The notes under the pieces: model-generated
Told to the model about the DNA's origin: nothing
Seen by the model: the letters and a program-made list of their open reading frames with translations, nothing else
Databases searched by the model: none
DNA from: Ciona intestinalis
Lineage: Eukaryota > Chordata > Ascidiacea > Phlebobranchia > Cionidae
Length of the DNA: 64,000 bases
Direction: 5' to 3'
Assembly (NCBI RefSeq): GCF_000224145.3
Contig: NC_020175.2
Location: 1,428,881-1,492,880, forward strand
Position numbers and translations under genes: made by a program
Shown: positions 48,001 to 60,800 of the stretch, in pieces
How the letters are laid out: each line of letters opens with the position of its first letter
Numbering within the stretch: the first letter of the stretch is position 1

Positions 48001-51000
48001 AAAAAACGGCTCACCTGTCGCACAAAGGACTTATATGGGCTTTCTGGGTGTTGGGCCAAATCTGGCCTAAATCCCAGGTTCTTGACAAGGACCTCACCCA
48101 TAATGAATTAAAAAAAGAGATAGAGATGCTCAAATCTGATGAAAAGATATCGCCAAACCTATGACTTAACTATATCAAATTTTAACGTTCTTATCGTTCA
48201 GCTCCTGACTACATTAAGATTCAATCTTATTTTCTTTTTTTGAAAACTTTCATCTGTTGTGTAAAATGGCTTATGCATCCTAATCTTGTATTCCAACAGA
48301 AGCATGGAACAGATTTTAAGTGTTCTTTCTGCAATAAGAAATGTAATTCGAAATTTGAATTAGACAGTCATGAAACATTGCACATTCTACAGCCTATTGA
48401 TAGCAACAGCATTTGTTATAAATGTTTATTATGTTCTTATGTTACACCACACCAGGAAGTTAGCCTGCTTAAGAAACACATCATGTAAGTTATGTTTAAT
48501 CTACTGTATTTTAATCACAAAGCACTAAATCTTAGGTCTTATGATGTGCCATGTTGTAGGACCTCACCCGTACAGAATACTCCTATTTTTAGATTTATAA
48601 GTTCAGTATATTGCTTCTTGCAAGGGAAGATTTTTGTATCTAGTTTTTTAAATAATGGGGGGGGGGGTTACCTCACTTCTGTATGTCTCACAAGGACAGT
48701 TGTTATAACACAGGTGTTCTGTTTTATATACCTTGTGCTTGCTTACAAGTTACCAGACAAGGAAATACGTCTGTATTTTTTTATGTATGGCGGAAATTTT
48801 ACTATTCTAAAACAGACTAAAAGTAAAGTATTATCTCTATCACACTACAACCATATACAGGCGAAAGCACGTCGCTAATGAGACATTTCAATGCACCAAG
48901 TGCTCATATACATGTAATGAGAAAAGTCAATTAAATTTACACATGAGGAAGCATAGTCAGGAGAAGCCTTACTTATGCCAACTATGTGGCTTCATGTGCA
49001 AATGGTCAAGTCAGATGAATTTACACCAGGCTTACCACACAGGTGTGTTTTCATGCATTTATTCCCTATATATATTAATAAATGAATACAACTTTCTTGT
49101 ACCTGTTAGGAGTTACTAAATAAAAAAAAACTTTGTGGGTGATTGTTTTTTTCTTCCAAATAAAAAAAAACTTTGTGGGTGATTGTTTTTTTCTTCCAAA
49201 TAGAAAAGGAACTTTGTGGGTGATTGTTTTTTTTCTGTATGGTTGACAATTTAGAAATTTACAATATTAGTGTACTGGTACCATCAGAAGGCTAGTGCTC
49301 CATTTAAACTTCACCCCATTACCTGCAAGCACTTAACACGGGTATGCATGCCCCGAAATCAATTCAGATACTCTAATTACCTGGATGCACAAAATCAGGT
49401 AAACTAACAATAATGCACCTATTAAAGGTTATACAAAATATATGAACCAAGGAGCACCCCTGTTTTCCAAAAGATGGCACCTATGCCTACAGTCCCTATG
49501 TTTTTACCCATATGTCAGTGATAGTATGAATAAAGTTGTTTTATTCTTCAGTGCTTTGCAACTTTATATTTCAGGTTTAAAGCTGCATAAGTGCCCACAC
49601 TGTCAATATAAATCATACAGAGCAGACACACTGAAGATACACCTTAAACATAAGCATGGGTTTGCTCGAACCAAGTTATGCGATAAGTGTGGATATGCTG
49701 CTACTTGTGCAAGTGCATTTAAAGTCCATGTGGCCGGCCATTCTAAACAACGACCATATACATGCCAAGTATTAATGCCAGTTTTATATTATTAGAAAGT
49801 TATCTCTTAGGTCTGTTTCAATTGGGTGAGCCTATACAGCCTGGTTAGCCATGGGAGATGGGATTTTTTTAAAAGTTGGCTCATAACCGAACAGCCAGTG
49901 TGCTACAACCCATTGGTGACCACTGGGTTTGAGCAATGTCCAATTAAGTATCTTGGCCCCAAGAATGCATAGGCCTTTCTTAGCTAACAGATACCATTTG
50001 TCAATAAAACTATTGTTTAATTGATTACTGGAACAGCTTCTCAAGCAATTAAACAACGTACCGTTGTGTTAACGTCCTATACTAGTTATATTTATTAATG
50101 TGAATAACACTCAACGTCAGAAACAAAAAAATAAGCACTAAGTGCTAAAAAAAATAGTTTTAAAAAACAATTGTAATATGACTGGCATTAACACTTTGCA
50201 TCTTTTATAGTTTTGCCGAAAAACTTACAAAACAAGAGGTAACTTGCGTGCTCACCAGCGTAAAGCACACAAGGAGTTGGTTCGAATAAAACTTCAATCT
50301 CAAACAACCACCACCACTGATATAGTGCCTGCCATGCTGCCTTGCCATCAAAATAATTCAATAAATAGTGAACCTCTTGATATAATTGGTGCTGAGGTAA
50401 GTTCGATATATAATGTTCTTTAAAACCCTATTAATATACATATAGTGATAAATGGAATTTCTATGGTAATTTAGAGCTTTAGATTTAGGGTTCAAATTGT
50501 CCCATTATCCTATAAGGGTTAGGTCTTACAGTATGACTTGCCATTGGATCCAAGATATAGATTAGAGTTGGCCCAACAAAAAACTTAAAACCTACTTTAT
50601 TTTGTTGCCTTTGAACTGTACCATAGTAACTTATATAACAAAGAGAGGTTTTCAAGACTAAAAAAAATAAAAGTTATGCTTTACTAACTGCCAAACTCTG
50701 TGACTCATTTGCTTATAGATACTGACTGTACATAGTTCATGACCCCAATTTGCTTTTATAATATATTGTATTATCGCATTACCTACGTTACATAATGTCA
50801 TTCAAACAGGTGGACACTGAATCTATAGATCAAGGTGAAGATACAAGGTTGGGAACTGAAATTGCTTGACAACGTCAACTGCCATTCTTATAGTCATCTA
50901 ACCACACACATTATAAAATATTCATCAGAAATATCTACTAACATGATTAAAACATCATTTAGTAAATAACAGTCACTTAACAATTATAACAACCCAAAAA

Positions 51001-53853
51001 ACTGACATCTTATGCACATAGTGTGTATACTGTATGCTATCATAAAGTACATCTTTTTTAGACCTAAACCACATCTACATTCACCCAGCATAGAGGAAGT
51101 ACATAACCCTGAAGCAGTAACTACATTACCATCTCATATGAACCCAATTTCATGTTCTTTCTGTTCACACCAAGCCAAGTCATTAAGTGCCTTGTATAAA
51201 CATATGTGTGGAAATCATAAGAAGCAATCATTTGAATGCACGCAATGTAATGTTAAAATGAAATACTTATCCCAGTTCCTTGTGCACAGGTGGGTGAGAA
51301 ATTAATCAGAAATTAACCCTCACAAATTCACAATGCTAAATCTATTATAATGTGGTAAAATAATCATCCACAAAGTTGCAAACATAGACTATGATATGTT
51401 TGTAACCCATACCAGTATATGCAGACATGACATATATCTTATATATTTCAGGTTTAAACATGAAAACATCCGTTTGTTTCCATGTGCAGTAGAACAATGT
51501 GACTATGTTGGACTCACTAAAAAGCATGTGAGTCTTATTGTTTTTCTTTTACATGATGGGTGTTAATGCAGACTACATTTGTATGCTATGTGCAAGGTCC
51601 TACCTTTCTACAGCATAGCACACTATGCAAGATAATTTGGAAATAAAAAAACAAAGTAAAATGTCTAATGTCTTTTTTACCTAGTTCAGTTAAATTTTTA
51701 TAGCTTTAACTTTTAATTTACCTTTCTCATTTACTATTCCAGTTACAAATGCACTCTCGTAGACACAGTGATGATATGAAATACAAATGTGAGCAATGTA
51801 ACTTCACATGCAAGTGGTCTAACATGCTTACATTGCATGAGTTGCAGAAACATTTTAACAAAAAGAAGTATGAATGCAACTTATGCGAATATAAATCATT
51901 CAGGTAAAAGCCTTTATTTATTGAAAGGGAAACAAATATTGTAAATTGTTGTTATCTTATGATGTTCTATTTTTATTCTGCAAGTTTGAAGGTCTACAGT
52001 AAGCCATGCTGTGGGACATAACATCGGAAACTTCACTAATTTAGAGCGATATAATGTTTCTTTATTCTGAAAAGAACAATGCTCGTAAACCCGGACGGTG
52101 ACTGGTTAATTTATTAAAAATCCGAACATAATAGATTTCATGTGCGCCTGTCACCCAAGCTACCAAATCTTGGTATAAAGCGTAATTCTGACTATAGTGC
52201 GGGTTGTTAAAGATGATTTCAGATGCAGAGTCACTAAGCCACAATGATAAGCAGTTCATGATGCTACTGATGAATGTTTGCTTTCAGACTGGCCGTCCAA
52301 ACCCCATAAAAGCAAATCTAATAATATAATCCCAACAGAAAGGATCTCTTACAACAACATACACTAAACAAACATTCCAACCACCGACCCCATACGTGCA
52401 CTGTGTGTGGCAACTCATTCAAACATAGAGGAACTCTTCTTATGCATTACAACACTCATAAGAACAATAGGGAATGGGTTTGTGATCAATGCGGGAAACG
52501 GTAAGTCAGGGTTTCATTGCTGAGTTATAAGAATTATTTATTTCTTTAACATCACAACCCACATTCTATTTGGCGTGACACATTGTGGGGTCTGAAATTA
52601 GGTAGGAGTTCGCCCATATCCCAACACACAAGTGGCGTGCTATAATTCGTTAGTGACCACTTTTGGACCATTTTTTCAAAGTGCATAAAACTTTGTTAAA
52701 CAATACATTCTTTTAGCTTCAAAACAAAGAGAGTGCTTGAAACTCACAGGAAGACACACACTGTAGGTTATTTGTTTCGATGCAATTTCTGTAAATTTCG
52801 ATCGAATGATAAAACACAAACCATCAACCACCATAAGAAACATCTGCTAGCCTTCACCAGGTTGCCCTTCCAATGTAATACTTGTGAATATGCAGCAAAT
52901 ACTATGAAGATACTTAATGCTCATAAAAAAAAGAAGCATTCAACATTGAAGGTTGGTGTATGACTACCAGCTACTTTTTTTATGTCAGATTTGCAATAAA
53001 CTTCTGGTACTCTCTCTCTCTTTATATATATATATATATAGCACGAAAAATTATCTTTCATGTAGGTACCCACCACACAAACGCAACAACATACACCAAC
53101 TCTTGCTGACCATGAACAACCTAAACAACAAATACAAGCTCATGATAACCAGTAAGTACTTTGTTTAATCCAACCATTAGTGACCAGCTGACCAACTGGT
53201 TGGAGCAATCACCATTAGGTATCTTGTCCAAGGACACACACCCATAAGCCCACAATAGTAGCAGCGTTGAGCTTCGGACCTCGTGCTCTTTGGGATACCA
53301 ATCGGCAATCATTAGTCATTACAATAAGAAAAAGTCTTTTTTTATTATGTTACGGTGATATTAAAGCTAAGCAGTTTATCACTTCCACTTAAATATTTAT
53401 ACATTTTCTTTTAACTTTAAGCCCAAAAAGACCCAGGTCTTATGCCCTGCCAAAATAGAAAATGTATGTTGGTGGTGGTAATAAAGCAGAGGTTCAAAAC
53501 CTAACAAAAAATATTCTAAACATTTAAACAATTCATTTTTTATTCCAAGTCCAAAATCATATGAAGACCCCTGGCCCCCCAACCCGCACTACATACACCC
53601 TGTGTTCACACAGCTGGTAACAGTGACCCCTAACCTTACCCCACTGCATTTGCCACCCTCCCATTACCCCAATTTGCCTCCAAATCAAGAATACGGGAGC
53701 AGAGGGCCGGTGATGACAACAGTGCACGGGGTGCACACACCACTACCAAGTAGTACATCTCTGTTACCTAGCAACACGATATTGCTGGCAGGCACTAGTC
53801 GTCACGAAAATCAAACAATTTCAAATGAATTTAAGACAAAAAATAATTTCTGA
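45014..53853 (+). CDS. Multi-C2H2 zinc-finger protein (about 20 fingers)
   Basis: Exons: 45014-45091, 45647-45826, [missing exon], 47058-47268, 47540-47701, 48300-48484, 48861-49042, 49575-49768, 50211-50396, 50810-50847, 51062-51289, 51452-51527, 51743-51903, 52339-52500, 52717-52951, 53066-53151 and 53550-53853. From 47058 onward all phases agree. Fingers include CTKCDYKTRRVDHMRQHLASH-type, CQLCGFMCKWSSQMNLHQAYH-type, CTVCGNSFKHRGTLLMHYNTH-type and CDQCGKRFKTKRVLETHRKTH-type units; several are split by introns and a few are degenerate. TGEKP linkers are largely absent. The C-terminal exons are Gln/Pro-rich (PLHLPPSHYPNLPPNQ), perhaps an activation region. It likely binds DNA in the nucleus. 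Family resembles REST/ZNF407/ZFAT-style poly-fingers; no name assigned. Phase requires an unseen exon between 45826 and 47058, probably near or in the gap. Confidence 0.85.
45394..45550. mobile_element. short MITE, old copy
   Basis: GTGGGGTAAGATGGGTACTG at the left, then TTAACAATTAACAATGATA and ACGGTTTTATAACTCTATGA. The interior orientation is as at 38119-38309. It lies in zinc-finger gene intron 1. Confidence 0.5.
46173..46297. other. assembly gap (125 N)
   Basis: A run of 125 N inside an intron region of the zinc-finger gene. A missing exon of that gene may lie in or near it. Confidence 0.99.
46298..46434. mobile_element. hAT-like transposon end, cut by the gap
   Basis: It ends with AGCACATCCCTAG, whose reverse complement CTAGGGATGTGCT resembles hAT termini. 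It contains GC-rich inverted motifs (CTCGGGCTCTTCG, GCGCTCGGCGAACCCGAGC), unlike its AT-rich surroundings. The other end would be in or beyond the gap. Confidence 0.5.
46715..46990 (+). mobile_element. SINE in zinc-finger gene intron
   Basis: TGAGTCGGCGTCGCCACCAT, ACCTTGGGCAAGACACTTAA, TTACTAATGGGTTGTCCAAA, CTAATCACCCACGAAGTAAC and the end GGGGATATTCACTCATTC. The CGTGTTATAACG block is missing. Confidence 0.75.
47768..48000 (+). mobile_element. SINE with recognisable tRNA head
   Basis: CCGGCGTGGCTCTGTAGTTT then AGGCGCCTGCATCG resembles a tRNA 5' half (A-box region TGGCTCTGTAG), and CCCAGGTTTGATGC resembles a B box. The body follows (GTGTCCTTGGGCAAGACACT, CCAACCCAGCGGTCACTAAC). It shows the tRNA origin of the family best. 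The 3' part is truncated after TTGTTACTCGTAAGCAC. Confidence 0.85.
48665..48765 (-). mobile_element. partial SINE
   Basis: TCACAAGGACAGTTGTTATA, ACACAGGTGTTCTGTTTTAT and CTTGTGCTTGCTTACAAGTT. It is preceded by a G13 homopolymer run at about 48656-48667. Confidence 0.65.
49110..49260 (-). repeat. three tandem copies of a 40-bp SINE segment
   Basis: Units at 49121-49160, 49161-49200 (identical) and 49201-49241 (imperfect), each containing CTTTGTGGGTGATTGTTTTT. That motif is the SINE's internal A-rich region in reverse. Local tandem expansion inside a SINE remnant. Confidence 0.85.
49885..49985 (-). mobile_element. SINE 5' body fragment
   Basis: GTGCTACAACCCATTGGTGA, CCACTGGGTTTGAGCAATGT and TATCTTGGCCCCAAGAATGC match the GGCAAGACAC region in reverse. 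Confidence 0.6.
53012..53041. repeat. CT and TA microsatellite
   Basis: CTCTCTCTCTCTTT followed by a TATATATATATATATA run in a zinc-finger gene intron. Confidence 0.85.
53160..53310 (-). mobile_element. SINE 5' half in reverse
   Basis: AATCCAACCATTAGTGACCA, GGTATCTTGTCCAAGGACAC, CCACAATAGTAGCAGCGTTG, and CTTCGGACCTCGTGCTCTTT which is the tRNA-like head. It starts 9 bp after the donor at 53151. Confidence 0.7.
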
Positions 53854-54891
53854 CATTTTATTGTGACTTGAATGCATAAAACACAGGTTTTATGGTCAGC
53901 TTCAATACAAACATTACAGCCCAAATATATGACACAAAAATAAGACTTTTTTTATTTCTAACATCACTGAAGGTAGTTTCAGTTTTTAAACCAAAACCTT
54001 GAAAATAAAACAATTGTGTCATGTATATGGACTGTGTATTGTTTCTAATAAAACTATTCGTATTTATTCAGAACATTACTTTATATTACACAATACACAA
54101 ATAAACCCAATGAGAACACACTGTAGTTGAATTACAAAGTGTACAGGAGAAATAATGACCAACATTTAAAATCAGGTTGATTTCTTAAAATATGTTTATC
54201 CAGCATTATATTATAACAGTTGTTTATTAAGTGGTAAATTACAGCAATTATAGGTTAAGCAACAAAATATACAAAATCAATCATAGAATGTTTTTTGGTT
54301 TACACCCGAACCTGTTTAGTGGAAAACTTATCTGTGCCAAAACTTTTGGTAATTGTGGTTACTAATTAGTTGTCCGAATTATCAACAATAAAAAGTAACT
54401 AAGTGGGGTGTGTAAAACATATTTAAAATAAAGTAAAATGAACAAAGTTTCCCCACCACAGGGATATAAATCTGACTTTGTTTTTTTTTAAGACACTCGT
54501 TTTTAAAATTTATGAATGAAAAAAAAGAAACATTAGAAATCACTACATAGTAGAAGTATAACCGTTTTAACTTCTGACATTACTGAAGATAGTTTTTAAA
54601 CCGAAACATAGTTGATATATCTCAGAGTTATGAAATCTTATTTTATGCTCTGAGTGAGAAACTTGTGCAACATTATGCCTATACACAGATTACAGTAAAA
54701 TAATACATTATTAGTTTATACTTTTACAGCTATGCTTGCTACATATGTATGTAGCAACCTTCTTACAAGATGAACTACAAAGGTAGAAGTAAAACAGAAA
54801 GATTACAATAATAGAATATATAGTTTACACTTTACATAACCTTTTGCCTTATGCTGCGCCATCATTATATGAGACCTCCATATAAGATGAA
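53854..54891. other. convergent spacer between zinc-finger and GPCR genes
   Basis: It holds both 3' UTRs. AATAAA at about 54005 and 54047 are candidate poly(A) signals for the plus-strand gene. A weak SINE trace lies at 54345-54440 (GGTTACTAATTAGTTGTCCG). No additional exon was seen. Confidence 0.45.
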
Positions 54892-57800
54892 CTAGAAACT
54901 CTGAACACTGTACCTCCCAGCTGTAGATGTTCCGGCTGCAGATGATGATTCTGCCGCTGTTGATAAAGTGAGAATTGTTCCTCTACTTTGAAACTCTGTG
55001 ACATCATAACTCCCACTGTGACGGCAACAATACGTAAAGTTTGCTTCATCAAGGCAGTGTAGATCACACTTTGGCATCCACATATCTCGAATTGCTTTCT
55101 TAGTAACGCAGTTTAACAGGAACATCATTAATCCCTAAAATAAGAAACTTGTTATGGCTGTAACTGTGATAAATTCTGGGAATCTGGATCTGATCTTGTT
55201 CTAATTGAGCTGGATGAGTCTTGTAATGAAATGACAGTTAATAAAAGACTGATGATACCTGGTAAGCAAACATATATCTAACTTGATATTGTTCATATGA
55301 CTCATATTGGATATTTTGCTGTTTCTACATTCAGTACACACCTGCAGCACATTGAAGATAGTGAAGAGATAGCTCATGATTTTTAAATAAACAACATCTG
55401 TTGAGATGAGCATGAGATATCCAATGGTCCATGTTAGTCCCATCATGATTACAAGCAAGAGAGTTATTTGCAGTTGATCCTTGGCTGTCTGGACACCAGC
55501 CGTTGATTGCAGCTGGAAAAAATAACAAAGAATTTGATCATTGTTGTCACTTATTTATTTTTGTAATAACAGGACATACATAAACTTATATATGTCTTTT
55601 ATACAGTTTAAATGGTGGATTTGCACACTTATGTCCACTGTCTACTTGACCTACACAGCGCATGTATACTTTTATATCATAGGTGCAGTATTGCATGCTT
55701 TACATGGTAGTTCCATACAAGTTATGGCCATTTCATAACAAAGTTATTACTCAGCTTTGCTATTGTAGATCATACACAGGACTTCCATAACTAAACAATG
55801 GAAATCATTTTTTCTTTCTGCTAACCAAAAATTCATGGGTGGCAGTGACCCAATCCTGTGAACCAATATTATTGGTTGCAATTTTTACTGACTAATGCAG
55901 AGAAGAAATTCTGTGTTGGCCTATCCGGCCGCTCCAGGTTTGCTATGCTTGCTACACAAACCTCATAGAACTTTTCACCTTACCTGTTGTCTCCCCCATG
56001 TTAATTTCCTCAACACACAGTAGAACATTGTAATGTTGAACAGCAGCATTATTCCAACTGGTGCAAGGAATCCATAGTAAAGAGAGTAAGTGTTTAACCA
56101 ACACATGTTTTGCCTTCTGTACGTAGATTCGAACAGCACACCTTAAATTTGTGGAAACAGAGAATAACAAAAACATACCTATTAACATCTCATTCCATAA
56201 ATCTTATATTTAAGCGGGACAACTGTGCATTTTTAAGATTACAATGTTATTGTATATCCAAAGCATTTTGAATTCAAATGTTGATACTGCTACCATTTTG
56301 GATTTGTGTTCTTAGACAGTTATCAATCATTGATCCAGCCCAGTGGTCACTTTGTATTTCGGGCGAATATTTGTTCCTTTTTCATTCCTTTACTTACTAG
56401 TCTTATCAAGCTGGTTGTCAAAGTAAAGCAGTGTAACCAATGCATTGGTGGCTACTACAACAGCTGGCATCCCATAAGCAAATATTCCTCCCTTAAGTAT
56501 TGGTCGTTCTATATCTGCAGCAAGAACCTGTTAAAAATTAAGAAAGAGGGTGAAATATGACTACTAACATGTTTATGATCTTTCTTTTTGAATACCAAAT
56601 CATTATTCAGATTGATTAAAAGAATGAAGAAAAGGCTACTAGGTCATGTATTTTGCTATGTCATGTATTTAACATCCGTGTTATAACCACTGAAGCTATT
56701 GGTACGTTGGTCCGCAATTAAAAAGATCTGTTTCACAAAAATGTAACATGCCTGGCAGCAACCATTTATATCTACTGAAGTATGTATGAGGCATCTACAC
56801 TCACCATGACTAGGGCTCTATACATATACAATGCATTAACACACGTCCAACCCCAGGTAGCAAGCAAAAGATAGTGGAGAAAGATGGTTCCACCATAACA
56901 AACATATTCAAGATGTGGAAGGTTAATGGTGCCAATGAATGTAATGTAAGACAAGCACATACAGACTGAGATGTGCAAAAGAACTGGTGTTGTCTTACGG
57001 GTTCGAAGTGCCCTGAAAACAAGATAGTTTAAATAAGAGTTTTAAGATATGGGATATGACAGTTGAGGATTCAGATGTGTGGAAATGAATTGAAAATTTA
57101 CGAGAACAACTGTTTAATGAAACAAGAATCTAGTCATCAACATGTCTAATAAATGTGTACTGTATAATGAAATATATGGATGTTGGGGTACAGATGCACC
57201 TACTGAATATTATCAAGATTAGATATTGCATTGCAGAAATGTATGAGATTGTCAATTTAAAACATAGCGCTGCCACTGGGTTATAATAACTCTATGGGTT
57301 CAGGAGGAATTGTCTTGCTACAAGCATGACATGAATATAAATTGGATGCAAACTAGTAGTTCATATTTTGGCAACAAACCAGCACAATACACTACATGTC
57401 CATAAATATAAGCCAAACATGCAAATAAAAAAGGTTAACCATATTAACATTACCCGATAGCCAAGTAAATGAACACAACGCACACCAAGCCCACCACGGA
57501 CACGGAACACCCGGCATATGAAAGTGATTCCAGCACCACATCTGCTGGCAGATCAACTACAATCTGAAATATAAAGTATAAAGTTGGTTAGCATAATACT
57601 GTATGTCACTCACCATGATGAGACATGTATAGGACATTGAAACATTTCTAAGCAAATAAATGCCAGAAATGCTGTTTTACAAAACCTGAGACTGTAGGTA
57701 ATTTCATCTAACTATGCGTTCATTATTTAAGATATTTTACTTGAACAGAATGAGTTACATTATACTTAAACTTTGACCGAAAACAATATTTTATGTAAAT

Positions 57801-60800
57801 ATCTCAAGTTAACCGACCACAAGGTTGTTGTAGCTTCCAGGTCTCTTGCAATGACATCTTGGAAAGCCATCAGTGCTTATCACCCTTCTACAGTCTGATT
57901 GAACTTGCCAGTATTGCTTCAATGGAAAGTCATATCTGTTCCAGTACCCACACACAAACTCAGTGACTTCATTCTTAAAATAAATAGGAGCAGAGCTTCA
58001 CTAATACTGATATGTACTTCTGGTAGCTTGTTGGTTGGAACAAGGGCTTTCTGGATGATGCTAATATCAAAAATCTAACATGAAAATATTGGTGTTAATA
58101 GTTTATGCTTTATAACATAATTGTGGCTTGATGCAGTTACCATTATTGGTATGTCTTCTCTTTAGGAGTTCTGGACCTATAGTGTAGCACACTGTTTTTT
58201 TAACTGCCTTAGAAAACAAAACATTCTTACGAGTAAGGGCGTGTCATTCCTGGATACAACACCCCTTTTTCTTGATTCGTTGTAAAAACTAACTTCAGTT
58301 TCAGAATCAAAATTGTCCAATTCATTCCCAGTAACATTTATAGAAACAATCTGGATCAAAAAATGTTATTTATAATGTTACAAGTTAAAATATTATAAAA
58401 TGTTATTCTTACATAAATAGTAGATTGCACACATAAAATATTTACTTCTGTTAAAAAACAAACAATATTTTACACTTTATAAATACTTGTTTTTAAATAT
58501 TTTTTGCACTTTATACATTTAGTTTTGTCTAAAAAAGCCATAGTGATTACTAAATGCAGTTGAGTTTGATTCTGCATGAAGAATTACCTGCACGCTTTAA
58601 AATAGGTTTGTTTCTGTCAAAAAGTGTCCAAATTTCGTCAAGTATAAAACTGTTTATCTTTATACTAACGGTGCAAAAAAATATATATTAACTTATAAAC
58701 TCAAATAAATTTTGTTGCTGATTTTGGAGACATGTGTTTTTATTGGGTGAGAGGTTATATTGTGTATGGCATGTCAATACATGATGACCAAATTCTGTTT
58801 AAATTTTAAAAAGAAATGCTAGCTGCAAAAAAATGTTTATTGTTTTTTAGCGGAAAAAAACAAGCTATACACATCATATGAAACTAAAATGAACTCTTTA
58901 AAATTTTGTCTTCGGATGTCACCAGGCATATATAATGTAATGGAAAACATGTGTTGTAAGTGTCTATTTTTGTTCAAAATTGTTTTCGTTTTTCTGGGAC
59001 CCAGGTTGTCAGAAGTTGATGTCAATTTACTCTAAAACATGAGACCCATATAACAAGTTGTTATTTTTTTTTACTTAAAGTATATATGATTGTGTGGTAA
59101 ACCTGATGTGCGTTTGTATCATTAGGAAAGAGATTGGAGTTTGCGTAATATGTTTGTGCAACCCTCGCTTTCGGGCAACGAAATCCACCATTCTTCATCT
59201 TTCCATTCATCATCTGCCATACCTTTCCTGCTGTTACATTTTTAGGCTTGACTTTCACAGTTATGCTGGCTGCAGATATCGTTACTCTGTGTACAAAGTT
59301 TGCTGTTTTTAAAATTGTAGTCCACAACTCAATAATAATAATAACTTTTATTTGTCTCTTCGATTAAGGTAGCAAAGATTAAAAAAATTAACTGAAAAGA
59401 CAGGATATTGCGACAAAACAACAATTGTTAAAACTCACTTCAATAAAAACATATCTACATTTAGTTGGAAGAATATAAGCGTGATCGCTACACCTAGCAG
59501 ACAAACAAGCCATTTATTTTAATTAAGTTAAACTTCTAATAGAAATAATAGTGGGGGTAAAGACAACATAACATACATAGCACGAATTTCTCTCTATCTA
59601 TAAATATGGTTTTGCCAAATACACTAATTAAATCATCTAAGAAAGGGAACAAACAACCAACTGACAGTCATTTAAACACACCCGGGTAAAAACTACTTGA
59701 GTAAAAGTGTCAGATAAAATGTAGCTGCTTATTCCACAACACATTGTAGATAAAAAAAACTAGTGAACCTAAGTTGTAACGAGTTTTTAAGTATTAAAAT
59801 CAAGTTAATATGTAATAAGAAAAAGGTGTGCTAAAAACCAATCCACAACGTGTACCTTTTAGCCACATCATTGGATGGGTAAATGTAGTCCAGTGGATTA
59901 AATTCAGAGATTAGATCATCAGAGCAGTTGTAATTGATGGCATCTTCCACCTATAATGCAATGCATGTAGCTAATGATCAATGAAAAGAAGTTAATGTAA
60001 CTTTATTTATCCTTGTGTGGCGGCGCACTGACGTATCGTTATAACGCTGGTGTTCCTTTCATACACCTTGTGCCTATCAAGAACACATAGTCTACGCCTG
60101 CAGTGGTAACAGCGTCCAGCCTTGAACGTTAAACCTATTTCCTCTTAAGGCCTAGGCAGAACTATTCAATCTACCTTTGCTTTAACAAATGGAGATTCAA
60201 TTTCCAGTGGTGAGGATATGTTCAATGTAACCAACCACAGCAACTTATTCACAGTCTTTAATACTTTGTTCTTGTAAAAGTTTGCTCTGTAAGTGATAAA
60301 CATGAATGTAATTATGTAACTTTGTCCTCACATGACTATGGAAAACCACAGCCGTTTTAACGCATGTGTCCCGTTTTGACTGTTTGGATTTGTAATACAC
60401 CTAAGTTAAGTTCTTAATTAGGCAATAGATAATTAATTAACAAAGGACTTACGTTTCGTTTCCCAATTCATTCACAAGGGCTGTTTCATTAGATGGGTCT
60501 CCATACGCGATAGTTAGGTGATTGGACAATAATACCATTGCTCTTGCAGCGTGGTGTGTAACCTTACAAAATGAATCGTTAATAAGCGTGTGTAAACGTT
60601 TGTATGTATTTCTACATACCAAAATATACAAAGATTTTTGTTATGACATCGCAGTGTATATGAGAGTGTACAAAGTGCAACAGGTTAGGATACTGGGTTT
60701 GAATTGCAATACTGCTACTACTGTGAGCGTGCAATTGGTCAAGCCCAGCAGTAAATTATGCGTTGTGCAAATGCCATTATACAGTACGGGCAATTAATCA

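Noticed and set aside
35621-53853. Netrin-G and zinc-finger genes as one operon
   Set aside because: Same strand, but 452 bp apart with no sign of a trans-splice acceptor just before the second start. Separate genes are more likely.
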